A stretch of 64,000 nt of DNA from Paludisphaera soli (GTDB lineage Bacteria > Planctomycetota > Planctomycetia > Isosphaerales > Isosphaeraceae), in NCBI RefSeq assembly GCF_011064595.1, contig NZ_JAALJI010000019.1:1-64000 (forward strand), written 5' to 3'. A model generated the notes under the pieces. It worked only from the letters and a program-made list of their open reading frames with translations, did not search any database and was not told the DNA's origin. Below, piece by piece: positions 56,419 to 64,000 of the stretch (positions are counted from its first letter, which is position 1; each line of letters opens with the position of its first letter). The translations under genes and the position numbers were made by a program.

Positions 56419-58236
56419 GTGGCGAACAAGGCGACCCAGGACGGATGGAAGGCGGGTGCGATCCGGGCATGGGCCCTGACGCTCGGCCTCCTCGCGCCCT
56501 GGCCTCCCGCCTCGGCCGCCCCCGGCGACGATCAGGTCGCGCCGATCTACCACAAGGAGCGCTCGTTCCGGATCCCGTTCGACCTGGGGGGCCAGGACCT
56601 CTCGCGGATCAAGGAGCTGCAGCTCTGGGCCTCGGAGGACGCCGGGTTCCACTGGAACTCCGTGAGCCGGACGACGCCCGACCAGAAGGTCTTCACGTTC
56701 CGGGCCCGCCGCGACGGCGAGTACTGGTTCGCGGTCCGGACCATGTCGACCAGCGGCCAATTCTCCCCCGCGACCGACGAGACGATCCGGCCGGGCCTGA
56801 AGGTGATCGTGGACACCCTGCCGCCGAGCCTGGTCCTGGAGGCGAACGGCCGCCAGGGGAGCCTGGCGAAGGTGCGTTGGGAGGTCAAGGACGAGAACCT
56901 GGACCTGAAGTCGCTCGCCGTGGAGTATCAGGTCGCCGGCGCCCGCGACTGGAAGCGGGTGCCGATCCGCCGCGCCACCGCGCTGGGGACGGAATCCTGG
57001 GACGCGAACACGGTGGAGTCGATCCGGGTGCGGGCCTCGGTGGCGGACCGGGCGGGGAACGTGGCGCAGCAGCAGATCGAGCTGTCCGAGGGGGCCTCGG
57101 CCCCGCTGGACATGTCGTCCATCGATCCCGAAGGGGCCTCGGCCCCGCCGGTGGAGCCGTTCCGCCGGAGCCGCTCGCCGATCGAGCCCGACTCCAGCTT
57201 CACGCCGGTCGAGGACGATCCGGCCCCGGCCTCCCGCCCCGTCGCGGGGGCCTGGGGCAGCGAGGGCAAGCGGCCGATCGCCCGGCAGGCCCGCGCGGGG
57301 TCGGACGCCCTGGTGAACTCGTCGCCGCCGGCCCCGGACTGGGACGCCGGCTCTCGATCCGGGGGCGCCGGCTCGCCCGCGCCGGCCGCGGCCTCGGAAT
57401 TCGCCGGGTCGACGGACTCGGCCGGGATGGGGGCCTCCAATCGCCCCCCCGGATTCCCGGATCCGTTCCCGAACCCCGAGCCGGCCTCGAGCGCCGGCGG
57501 TTTCCCCAGCCCGATGGGCGGCGGCGGCCTCGCCGACGGGGCGGGCCCCGGCCCCGAGGGGGGCGGCGGGACGATGCTGGTAGGCGACCCGCGATTCAAG
57601 CTTCAGTACGCGGTCGACGACGCGGGGCCCGGGGGCCCGGCGGTCGTCGAGCTTTGGATGACCCGCGACGGCGGCCGGACCTGGATCCGTCGCGGCGAGG
57701 ACCCCGACCGCACCTCCCCGATAGACGTCGACCTCGGCGGCGAGGGAACCTTCGGCATCAGCCTGGTCGCCCGCTCCAGCTCGGGCCTGGGTGACCAGCC
57801 CCCCTCGTCCGGCGACCGTCCCCAGACCTGGGTGGAGGTCGATTCCACGCCGCCCAGCGTCCAGCTCTTCCCGGTCCAGATCGGCTCCGGCGTCCACGCC
57901 GGCAAGGTCGCGATCTCGTGGCGGGCGGGGGACCTGCACCTGGCCCCCAAGCCCGTCTCGATCCTCTGGCGCCCCGAGCAGGCGGGGGCGTCGTGGGTGC
58001 CGGTGGTCGACTCGCAGGACGCGGTCGGCCAGTTCGTCTGGACCGTCCCCCCCAACTTCCCGCCCAAGTTCCACGTCCGGGTCGAGGCGGTCGACAACGC
58101 GGGCAACCGCAACGGGGCCGAGACCTCCGAGGCCAACCCCGTCATGGTCGACCGCAGCCGACCCAAGAGCCGGATCATCGGCCTCGACTCCAACGCCCGC
58201 TCCGGCGACGGGCCGAGCGCCCACCCCATCCGCTGA
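56419..58236 (+). CDS. Secreted protein with Ig/fibronectin-like domains and low-complexity linker
   Basis: 605 residues from a GTG start with GGGAGA upstream. Signal peptide (about 12-36, ending SAAP). Three beta-rich blocks are seen: residues 40-135 (DGEYWFAVRTMSTSGQFSP), 140-220 (PPSLVLEANGRQG...VRASVADRAGNVAQ) and 400-590 (TPPSVQLFPVQIG...VRVEAVDNAGNRNG). The repeated DNAGN/DRAGN ends are typical of Ig-like folds. A Pro/Gly/Ser/Ala-rich linker of about 170 residues separates them. No catalytic motif; probably an envelope or surface structural protein. It precedes deoC by 104 bp. Confidence 0.78.
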   Translation: MANKATQDGWKAGAIRAWALTLGLLAPWPPASAAPGDDQVAPIYHKERSFRIPFDLGGQDLSRIKELQLWASEDAGFHWNSVSRTTPDQKVFTFRARRDGEYWFAVRTMSTSGQFSPATDETIRPGLKVIVDTLPPSLVLEANGRQGSLAKVRWEVKDENLDLKSLAVEYQVAGARDWKRVPIRRATALGTESWDANTVESIRVRASVADRAGNVAQQQIELSEGASAPLDMSSIDPEGASAPPVEPFRRSRSPIEPDSSFTPVEDDPAPASRPVAGAWGSEGKRPIARQARAGSDALVNSSPPAPDWDAGSRSGGAGSPAPAAASEFAGSTDSAGMGASNRPPGFPDPFPNPEPASSAGGFPSPMGGGGLADGAGPGPEGGGGTMLVGDPRFKLQYAVDDAGPGGPAVVELWMTRDGGRTWIRRGEDPDRTSPIDVDLGGEGTFGISLVARSSSGLGDQPPSSGDRPQTWVEVDSTPPSVQLFPVQIGSGVHAGKVAISWRAGDLHLAPKPVSILWRPEQAGASWVPVVDSQDAVGQFVWTVPPNFPPKFHVRVEAVDNAGNRNGAETSEANPVMVDRSRPKSRIIGLDSNARSGDGPSAHPIR

Positions 58237-58340
58237 CGCCTCGTCGCACGCTCCCCTTGCCAGTCAGGGCTGCGCGGGCCACAATCGGCCCGATCGACCC
58301 ACCACCCACGAGACCTCCCCCCTCCCGGAGCCCGCGCGCG

Positions 58341-59030
58341 ATGGCCCTCGAACTGACCTACGACCTGATCGCCAAGCGGATCGACCATTCGCTCCTCCAG
58401 CCCACCCTGACCGAGGAGGAGATGGAGGCCGGCTGCCGCGTGGCCGCCGAGTACGGCGTCGCCAGCGTCTGCATCAAGCCCTTCGCCGTCCCTCTGGCCG
58501 CTCGAATCCTGCGCGGGACGGGGGTGGAGGTGGGGACGACGATCGGCTTCCCGCACGGCGGCCACGCCACGAGCGTCAAGGTGTTCGAATCCCAACAGGC
58601 CATCGACGACGGGGCGACCGAGCTGGACATGGTCGTCAACATCGGCCAGGTCCTCGGCGGCCAGTGGGCCGCCGTGGCCGTCGACATCCGGGCCGTCGTC
58701 GAGACCGCCCACGAGCGCGACGCGGTGGTGAAGGTGATCTTCGAGAACTGCTACCTGACCGACGAGCAGAAGATCCGCCTCTGCCACATCTGCGGCGATG
58801 TCGGCGCCGATTACGTCAAGACCTCGACCGGCTACGGCACCGGCGGGGCGACCCACGAGGACCTGATCCTCATGCGCAAGTCGTCCCCCCCGGGCGTGAA
58901 GCTCAAGGCCGCCGGCGGCGTCCGCACGCTCGACCAGGCCATCGCCGTCGTCGAGCTTGGCTGCGACCGCTTCGGGGCCTCCAAGACCGCCGAGATCCTC
59001 GACGAGCTGAAAGGCCGCCTCGCCCGCTGA
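58341..59030 (+). CDS. deoC: Deoxyribose-phosphate aldolase
   Basis: 229 residues, normal length. Class I aldolase barrel: RIDHSLLQPTLTEEE, TIGFPHGGH, ELDMVVNIG, VKVIFENCYLTDE with one active-site Lys, and DYVKTSTGYGTGGAT with the Schiff-base Lys, then KAAGGVRT. It cleaves 2-deoxyribose-5-phosphate to acetaldehyde and glyceraldehyde-3-phosphate in nucleoside salvage. No other deo gene is adjacent. It converges on DUF1559 copy 3, with an 18-bp gap. Confidence 0.95.
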   Translation: MALELTYDLIAKRIDHSLLQPTLTEEEMEAGCRVAAEYGVASVCIKPFAVPLAARILRGTGVEVGTTIGFPHGGHATSVKVFESQQAIDDGATELDMVVNIGQVLGGQWAAVAVDIRAVVETAHERDAVVKVIFENCYLTDEQKIRLCHICGDVGADYVKTSTGYGTGGATHEDLILMRKSSPPGVKLKAAGGVRTLDQAIAVVELGCDRFGASKTAEILDELKGRLAR

Positions 59031-59048
59031 GTGTCGGCCGTCCGGGGT

Positions 59049-60023
59049 CTACCGATCGGGGCCGATCTCGCCGCCGGCGCGCGTGCCCATCGCCCGCCAG
59101 GTGGCCCGGTCCACCCCTCGGCCGACGAGGCTCACATGCCCGTCGGCGAGGAGGACGTTCACCCCCGAGGGATGTCGGCTGGCCGCCGTGCACGAGCCGA
59201 TGAAGGCCCAGCCCGCACCCGCCTCGTAGCAGCTGCGGGAGTTGGGCTCGGCCCCGTGGTCGTAGAGGGTGCCCATGTGGGCCCCCAGGATCCACCACCC
59301 GCCCTTGGTGTAGCCGTCGACGATAAAGCCATCGGCAGGGGAGGCCGCGCACGCCCGAGCGAACTGTTCCGGATCGTCCGGCCTTGCGACGGGTCCCGTC
59401 GACAGCGGATAGATGTCGCGGGCGGGGTCGCCGGGATCTTCCAGCGTCCTCGGGTTGATGAGCCATTCCGAAACCGCCGCCGTGGTGCTGAGGCCGTCGG
59501 TCGCGTCTCGGAACCCGAAGTGCGCGGCCGGCCGGGGCGGGATCGATCCGCCGTCGATCCCGTAGTCGAACAGGCCCGTCGGGCGATAGCGGGCGATGTC
59601 GCCGGCGTTGCCCGCGTAGCTCGTCCACCTCCCGTCGGGCGGCGTCCGGTCCGAGGGGCAGAGGAAGGCCGCGACGGCCGTCCGCCCGGCCGTGAGGTTG
59701 TAGAACAGGAACGGAGGTGGCGTCTCGAAGTTGATCGAGGCGTAAAGCGCGGACTGCTCCAGGTGGGGGAGCAGGGCCGCGTGGAGGGACTGGCCCCGGC
59801 CCCCCTTCCCTGCCGGCAGGATTTCCCAGGAGCCCGAGTAGGCGTGCAGGGCGAGCCCCATCTGACGCAGGTTGTTGGAGCAGACCGCCCGCCGCGCCGA
59901 CTCGCGCGCCGCCTGCACGGCGGGGAGCAGCAGCGCGATCAGCAGGCCGACGATCGCGACCACCGTCAGCACTTCGATCAGCGTGAAGCCTCGACGCGCG
60001 GCCGGAAGGGCGGGATGGGGCAT
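59049..60023 (-). CDS. DUF1559 protein with prepilin-type leader (copy 3)
   Basis: 324 residues from the ATG at 60023. The leader [20 protein letters not shown] is a variant of the usual LLVVIAII form but keeps the Gly-Phe cleavage site and Glu5. The DUF1559 body has LLPAVQAARESARRAVCSNN and ends ASRHPSGVNVLLADGHVSLV. It is more diverged from copies 1 and 2 than they are from each other and has no lipoprotein partner. An upstream in-frame ATG would add about 20 residues but would put the leader too far in. Confidence 0.9.
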   Translation of the reverse strand: MPHPALPAARRGFTLIEVLTVVAIVGLLIALLLPAVQAARESARRAVCSNNLRQMGLALHAYSGSWEILPAGKGGRGQSLHAALLPHLEQSALYASINFETPPPFLFYNLTAGRTAVAAFLCPSDRTPPDGRWTSYAGNAGDIARYRPTGLFDYGIDGGSIPPRPAAHFGFRDATDGLSTTAAVSEWLINPRTLEDPGDPARDIYPLSTGPVARPDDPEQFARACAASPADGFIVDGYTKGGWWILGAHMGTLYDHGAEPNSRSCYEAGAGWAFIGSCTAASRHPSGVNVLLADGHVSLVGRGVDRATWRAMGTRAGGEIGPDR

Positions 60024-60127
60024 GGCGCCACAGCTCCCCGGGTAGGACGGCGAGGGGCGGATTCGGGACGATGCTCGACGCATCGTAACAGGATCGGCGG
60101 GCCCGTCCAGGAAGATCCTCTCCTCGA

Positions 60128-60847
60128 TCAGGCCGTGCGGTCGTCGCCGCCTCGGCCGCCGCGGTTCAGCGCGCCCGAGCGGAGGATGAAGTAGGCGAGT
60201 TGGGCGACGCCCGTGAGGGTCGCCGCGACGTAGGTCATCGCCGCAGCGTTCAGCACCTTGCCGACGACCACGTCCTCCTCGGGCGAGACCAGGCCCGACT
60301 CCTGGAGCATCGCCCGCGCGCGGCGGCTGGCGTTGAACTCCACCGGGAGGTTCACCACCTGGAACAGCACCGCCAGCGAGAACAAGGCGATCGCGACGTA
60401 CATCAGGGCCGGCCACTGCAGCGCGATGCCGCCGATCAGGAGCAGCATCGAGGCGTTCGAACCCAGCCCCGCCAGCGGCACCATCAAGTTGCGGACGACC
60501 AGGAGCGGGTAGTGCGTCGCGTCCTGGATCGCGTGCCCGGCCTCGTGCGCCGCGACGCCGACCGCCGCGAGCGAATCTTCCTGGTAGTTCCCGGCCGAGA
60601 GTCGCAGCACCTTATGGGACGGATCGTAGTGGTCGGTCAACTGGCCGGCGACCGGCTCGATCGCGACCCCCCTCACGCCCCCTTCTTGCATGACCACCTG
60701 CGCCGCCTGCGCGCCGGTCACCCCCGAGGACGCGCGGTACCGCGACCCTTCGCGGTACGCCGACATGATCCGGGACTGGGCCCAACCGGCCAGCAGCAGG
60801 GCCGGCGTGACCAGGAGCAGATAGAGGGGATCGGCGCCGAAGAACAT
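60128..60847 (-). CDS. Neutral zinc metallopeptidase, YugP-like membrane protein
   Basis: 239 residues from the ATG at 60847. The N-terminus MFFGADPLYLLLVTPALLLA is a membrane helix. The zinc motif VAAHEAGHAIQDA lies near 118-130, followed by two hydrophobic hairpins (LLVVRNLMVPLAG, ALMYVAIALFSLAVLFQVVN) and NLPVEFNASRRA, all matching the YugP/DUF1648-like zinc peptidase family of about 230 residues. Its physiological substrate is unknown. It lies upstream of DUF1559 copy 3 on the same strand. Confidence 0.88.
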   Translation of the reverse strand: MFFGADPLYLLLVTPALLLAGWAQSRIMSAYREGSRYRASSGVTGAQAAQVVMQEGGVRGVAIEPVAGQLTDHYDPSHKVLRLSAGNYQEDSLAAVGVAAHEAGHAIQDATHYPLLVVRNLMVPLAGLGSNASMLLLIGGIALQWPALMYVAIALFSLAVLFQVVNLPVEFNASRRARAMLQESGLVSPEEDVVVGKVLNAAAMTYVAATLTGVAQLAYFILRSGALNRGGRGGDDRTA

Positions 60848-61009
60848 GGGAGCTTGCCTCGCAGGGGTCGGGACGCGACGTCGTCTCGGGACGGAAGCGA
60901 TCATCCGTCATGCGCAAGACTTACGCAAATCCCGATCCGAAAATGAGCCGAGGCGCGAAAAATCGGCCGGGCCACAGGGCCCGGCCGCAATCCGCGTCGA
61001 GGTCGAGGT

Positions 61010-61447
61010 TCAGGCCTCGGGCGCGACAGGTCGAACGAAGGGCCGGCGGGCGTCGAGGCTCCAGGCCCCGCCGCCGTTGGCGACCAGGAAGAGCATCGCG
61101 CCGGCCATCGACAGGTTCTTCATGAACTGGATCGTCTCGGCCTGCGCCGCGTCGCCGCTCACGGCCCAGAAGTTGTGAAAGTAATACGTCGTGGGCACCA
61201 GGAACAGGAACAGCAGCAGCGCGCCGAGGCGCGTCTTGTAGCCGAGGATCACCGAGACGCTCCCCGCGACCAGGAAGAGGATCGCCGGGGCGAGCAGGAG
61301 CTTCGGGGCCGGCACGCCGTGCGCCGCCATGTACTCGGTCACCGCGCCGTAGTTCGGGATCTTGTTCCCCACCGCACTCATCAGGAAGATCGTCGCGAGC
61401 GCCACGCGCCCCACCACGCTGAGCAGACCCTGCCACGCCGGAACCAT
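61010..61447 (-). CDS. DoxX-family membrane protein
   Basis: 145 residues. A strong AAGGAGG 5 nt before the ATG at 61447 decides the start over another ATG 15 bp upstream. Four membrane helices: GRVALATIFLMSAVGNKI, LLLAPAILFLVAGSVSVI, GALLLFLFLVPTTYYFH and NLSMAGAMLFLVANGGGAWS, the DoxX pattern. DoxX proteins occur with redox-stress genes and quinol oxidases. Here pirin and MarR genes lie upstream on the same strand, a common association. Confidence 0.88.
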   Translation of the reverse strand: MVPAWQGLLSVVGRVALATIFLMSAVGNKIPNYGAVTEYMAAHGVPAPKLLLAPAILFLVAGSVSVILGYKTRLGALLLFLFLVPTTYYFHNFWAVSGDAAQAETIQFMKNLSMAGAMLFLVANGGGAWSLDARRPFVRPVAPEA

Positions 61448-61491
61448 GGGAACCTCCTTCATAAAACTTGGGGAACACTTGTGGATTTGTT

Positions 61492-61686
61492 CCTTCCCCC
61501 CTTGCGGGGGAAGGTGGCCCGGAGGGCCGGATGAGGGGGGACGAGCGAGAAGACTGTCGCAGATCCGGGCAGTCTCCCCGAGGCCGTCGGCCATGCAGGC
61601 CGGGCTTCGAATCCCTCGACTCCCCGCGAGCGTCCCCCCCTCATCCGACCGCTTTGCGGTCTGCCTTCCCCCGCCAGGGGGGAAGG
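61492..61686. repeat. Full-length (about 200 bp) palindromic repeat element, copy B
   Basis: 195 bp between the DoxX and pirin genes. The left arm starts CCTTCCCCCCTTGCGGGGGA and the right arm ends GCCTTCCCCCGCCAGGGGGG, then AAGG. The inner arms are GGATGAGGGGGG and CCCCCCCTCATCC, a long inverted repeat. The interior shares GAGGCCGTCGGCC and CGACTCCCCGCGAGCGTCC with copy A. Confidence 0.8.
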
Positions 61687-61707
61687 CATTATCAGCAGGC
61701 CGTCGCC

Positions 61708-62403
61708 TCAGCTCAGGTCGAACAGCATGACCTCGGCGGGCCCGTCGGCGCGGAGGGTCAGGGACGTCTCCTCGCTGACGGCGGCGCCGTCGCTGGTCTC
61801 CAGGGGGACGCCGTTCAGCTCGACCGAGCCCCGCAGGACCTGGAGCCAGGCGTGGCGGCCGGGCTCGATCGATCGCGTCAGCGAGTCGCCGGCGTCGAGG
61901 CTCGCCAGGTGGATCGACGCGTCCTGGTGGATCTTCAGCGAGCCGTCGCGGGCGTCGGGCGAGGCGACCAGTTGCCAGGCGCCCTGGCGCGGGGCCTCGG
62001 GGAACGCCTTCTGCTCGTAGCCGGGCTCCAGGCCGGCCCGCTCGGGGAGCAGCCAGATCTGGTACAGGTGCACCGGCTCGTCGGACGCGTTCATCTCGCT
62101 GTGGCGGACTCCCCTCCCGGCGGTCATGCGTTGGAGTTCCCCGGCGCGGAGGACCGAGGCGTGGCCCATGCTGTCGCGGTGGCCGAGGGCCCCGGACAGG
62201 ACGTAGGTGACGATCTCCATGTCGCGGTGGCCGTGCTCGCCGAACCCGCCGCCGGCCTGGACCACGTCCTCGTTCATCACGCGGAGCGTCCGGAAGCCCA
62301 TGTGCTCGGGGTCGTGGTAGGTGTTGAACGAGAACGTGTACGCCGTCTGGAGCCAGCCGTAGTCGGCGGAGCCGCGGTCGGATGCTTTGCGAATCGTGAT
62401 CAT
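61708..62403 (-). CDS. Pirin family protein (quercetinase-like cupin)
   Basis: 231 residues, typical of the YhaK/YhhW branch. Two cupin domains; the N-terminal one holds the metal site GEHGHRDMEIVTYVLSG with a later GVRHSEMN (three His and a Glu). The C-terminal domain (about 135-231) has lost the metal residues, as in known pirins. Relatives act as quercetin 2,3-dioxygenases or redox-sensing regulators. It lies 64 bp after the MarR gene on the same strand. Confidence 0.92.
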   Translation of the reverse strand: MITIRKASDRGSADYGWLQTAYTFSFNTYHDPEHMGFRTLRVMNEDVVQAGGGFGEHGHRDMEIVTYVLSGALGHRDSMGHASVLRAGELQRMTAGRGVRHSEMNASDEPVHLYQIWLLPERAGLEPGYEQKAFPEAPRQGAWQLVASPDARDGSLKIHQDASIHLASLDAGDSLTRSIEPGRHAWLQVLRGSVELNGVPLETSDGAAVSEETSLTLRADGPAEVMLFDLS

Positions 62404-62467
62404 GACTGCAAATCCTTACATAAATGCCGTGCACGAAGGAACGACGGTCGAAGCGGACGCTCCGCCG

Positions 62468-62944
62468 CTACGGCCCTTCGAGCGGCTCCCGGACCCTATC
62501 CAGCAGGCGGTCGAGCGCGTCCAGCTCGGCCGGCGAGAGGACCGAGCAGACGCGGCCCTGCAGCTCGCGGAGCGGGCCGTCCAGCCCCGCCAGGATCGCC
62601 TCGGCCTTCGGCGTGATGACGACGAAGACCACCCGACGGTCCTCCTCGCAACGCCGACGCTCGACCAGTTCCAGCTTCTCCAGGCGGTCGACCAGGCCGG
62701 TGATGCCGGGGGTCTCGGTGAGCATCCGGCCGGCGATCTCGGTGATCGGCGTCGGCCCGCCGAGCCCCCGGAGGATCCGCAGCACGTTATACTGGGCGTG
62801 CGTCAGGCCGTGCTCGCGGAGCAGCCGGCCCGCGTGCGACTGCACCCGGTCCGCCGTCCGCACGAGGTTCAGCATCGCCGCCTCCTCCTTCGTGCCGAAC
62901 GGCTCCCGCTTGCCGATCCGCCGCCCCAGGTCGCTGCCGGTCAT
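62468..62944 (-). CDS. MarR-family transcriptional regulator
   Basis: 158 residues from the ATG at 62944 (GGGAGGTGG upstream). Winged helix: GLTHAQYNVLRILRGLGG, PITEIAGRMLTETPGITGLV as recognition helix, and the wing ERRRCEEDRRVVFVVITPKA. No conserved redox Cys of the OhrR type near the N-terminus; one Cys sits in the wing (RRRCEEDRR) and one in GRVCSVL. First gene of a likely MarR-pirin-DoxX unit; a palindromic operator overlaps its promoter, so autoregulation is expected. Confidence 0.92.
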   Translation of the reverse strand: MTGSDLGRRIGKREPFGTKEEAAMLNLVRTADRVQSHAGRLLREHGLTHAQYNVLRILRGLGGPTPITEIAGRMLTETPGITGLVDRLEKLELVERRRCEEDRRVVFVVITPKAEAILAGLDGPLRELQGRVCSVLSPAELDALDRLLDRVREPLEGP

Positions 62945-62982
62945 CGCCCACCTCCCGTCGCTCGGCCTCTGTCTCACACGTC

Positions 62983-63014
62983 ATTAGTTTACGCGTCAAT
63001 TAATATCGCGTCAA
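62983..63014 (-). promoter_or_regulatory. MarR promoter with overlapping 22-bp operator palindrome
   Basis: On the minus strand, TTGACG (63009-63014) and TAAACT (62986-62991) are separated by 17 nt, a good sigma-70 promoter about 40 bp from the MarR start. The imperfect palindrome at 62983-63004, centred on ACGCGT, matches its own complement at 18 of 22 positions, and its arms cover the -10 and spacer. This is the usual placement for a MarR repressor site. Confidence 0.65.
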
Positions 63015-63097
63015 GTACCGTCGGTGGATTCCGCTGGACGGCGCGGCCGCGTGCATGGTGTGATCACCGGTCGGATGTGACGGCGAGGGGGGCGATC

Positions 63098-63673
63098 ATG
63101 GCGACGGACGACGCGAAAACGGCCCGGCTCCCCTGCCCCTGGTGCGGCCTGGAGTCGTCGGGGGCGGATACGCGCCGGCCGGGACGCTGCCCGCACTGCG
63201 GGGCTCCGCTGACGACCGCCCGCGCGCCCGAGCCCTACGTACTGGCGGAGCCGATCCCGCCGGCTCCTCCGCCTCCGGTCCCGCCCCCGGCCCCTTCGCG
63301 ACGCACGGTCCGTGTCGCCTGGCGGGACTTCTTCCACGAGACGGCGCGCCGCGGGAGCCTCCTGGAGGGCGAGATCGTCGCCCTGGTCCTGCTCAGCGTG
63401 GCCGACCTCATGACCACGTACCACCTGCTGCGGGCGCACCCGAAGTTCTACGAGTCGAACCCGATCGCCCAGTTCGTCTTCGCCCGCTGGGACATCGCCG
63501 GGATGGCCGTCTTCAAGTTCTCGGTCGTCGCCTTCGTGGTCGTCGTCGGCGAGGTCGTCGAGCGCCGCCGCCCGGGCCTCGGCCGCTTCGTCATCCTCGT
63601 GGGCTGCCTGGCCTCGGCCCTCGTCGTCTTCCAGGGAATGCGGCTGGCCTTCGGCCACCTCGGCGGGGAGTGA
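63098..63673 (+). CDS. Zinc-ribbon membrane protein (DUF5658-like)
   Basis: 191 residues; GAGGGGG lies before the ATG at 63098. Residues 13-37 hold two Cys pairs (CPWCG and CPHCG), a zinc ribbon. A Pro-rich linker (PPAPPPPVPPPAPSRR) follows, then three membrane helices: GEIVALVLLSVADLMTTYHL, AGMAVFKFSVVAFVVVVGEV and FVILVGCLASALVVFQ. The segment HPKFYESNPIAQFVF between helices 1 and 2 is the DUF5658 signature. Function unknown. Confidence 0.8.
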   Translation: MATDDAKTARLPCPWCGLESSGADTRRPGRCPHCGAPLTTARAPEPYVLAEPIPPAPPPPVPPPAPSRRTVRVAWRDFFHETARRGSLLEGEIVALVLLSVADLMTTYHLLRAHPKFYESNPIAQFVFARWDIAGMAVFKFSVVAFVVVVGEVVERRRPGLGRFVILVGCLASALVVFQGMRLAFGHLGGE

Positions 63674-63713
63674 TGGCGTGGCCTCCGACCGAGCGATGGG
63701 AGGGTTGGTTCTG

Positions 63714-64000
63714 ATGGACGAGGCTTCGAGTCAGGCTCTTGAGGAATCGATACGCTTCTACGCCGATCTGCATCAAGAGGTGGAGTCGCCGCCGTGCGGG
63801 GGCATGCTGCGCGGTCTCGGCCCTCGTGGCGTCCGGGTGGTCGCCGAACTCATGCGGGATTCGATCCACGAGGGTGATGCGTCGGTCGCCGGTTATTGCG
63901 TCGACCTCCTCGCCCATTCCGACCTCCCTGGCAGCGTCGAAGCCCTGACCGATATGCTGGCCGCCGCGATCGGCGTCGCACCTTTGCCGGATGAAATCCT
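63714..64000 (+). CDS. Hypothetical protein, cut by the right edge
   Basis: 95 residues visible from the ATG at 63714 (GGGAGGG upstream), open to the end of the window. The sequence starts MDEASSQALEESIRFYADLH and is mainly helical, with LRGLGPRGVRVVAELMRDS and a DLLAHSDLPGSVEAL stretch reminiscent of a HEAT-like or tetratricopeptide helix pair. No family can be assigned from this part. Confidence 0.6.
   Translation, partial: MDEASSQALEESIRFYADLHQEVESPPCGGMLRGLGPRGVRVVAELMRDSIHEGDASVAGYCVDLLAHSDLPGSVEALTDMLAAAIGVAPLPDEI

Noticed and set aside
61610-61640. tRNA-like T-arm GGCTTCGAATCCC
   Set aside because: It lies inside a palindromic repeat; no acceptor stem, anticodon arm or D arm is present, and the equivalent position in copy A is altered.

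Overview
The window is very GC-rich, dense bacterial DNA, and its gene content points to a planctomycete of the Isosphaeraceae type (Paludisphaera, Singulisphaera, Isosphaera relatives). The markers are three DUF1559 proteins with prepilin-type leaders, two large PVC-type haem proteins with a C-terminal CxxCH, a DUF1080 protein, a Ser/Thr kinase fused to WD40 repeats and coupled to an ECF-like sigma factor, a PEP-CTERM protein and a sulfatase-family protein. This assignment is inferred from family content, not from a database search. No rRNA, tRNA, CRISPR array, integrase or complete insertion sequence was seen.

Layout. 1-3804: 3-prime-truncated patatin-like membrane phospholipase (minus). 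3992-11613: a bacterial RNA-repair locus, with Hen1 at one end and the three-domain end-healing/sealing enzyme Pnkp at the other. Between them are a HEAT-repeat protein, an acyl-carrier-domain/formylglycine-enzyme fusion and a gene broken by one in-frame amber codon. 11673-19711: a co-directional minus-strand run of mostly exported proteins (dienelactone hydrolase, DUF1080, PVC haem protein, ceramidase-like hydrolase, small lipoprotein, DUF1559). 20211-25538: XylR-like regulator, PP2C phosphatase, RluA-type pseudouridine synthase and a second DUF1559/lipoprotein pair ending in a clear terminator. 26139-33756: an XPB-type helicase and its DUF790/Bax1 nuclease partner, separated by a SulP transporter and an unknown protein, then KDPG aldolase. 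33843-42832: HEAT membrane protein, large hybrid histidine kinase, ECF sigma factor and kinase-WD40. 42980-51753: PEP-CTERM and CAP proteins, malate dehydrogenase, MFS transporter, a sulfatase-like protein that has lost key catalytic residues, DUF2079 membrane protein, cyclase-family hydrolase, lipoprotein. 52329-64000: second PVC haem protein, Ig-like secreted protein, DeoC, third DUF1559, zinc peptidase, a DoxX/pirin/MarR group with a recognisable operator, a zinc-ribbon membrane protein and a truncated gene at the right edge.

Two interspersed repeat families lie between genes. One is a palindromic element built from CCTTCCCCC/GGGGGAAGG hairpins, with two full copies of about 200 bp and several shorter ones. 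The other is a short CGAACGAA(G/C)CCAAT motif that occurs alone and as inverted repeats.

The strongest candidate for an under-described system is the expanded Hen1-Pnkp locus. The second is the XPB/Bax1 region with its inserted unknown gene. Most long open frames opposite these genes are GC-driven shadows and were discarded.
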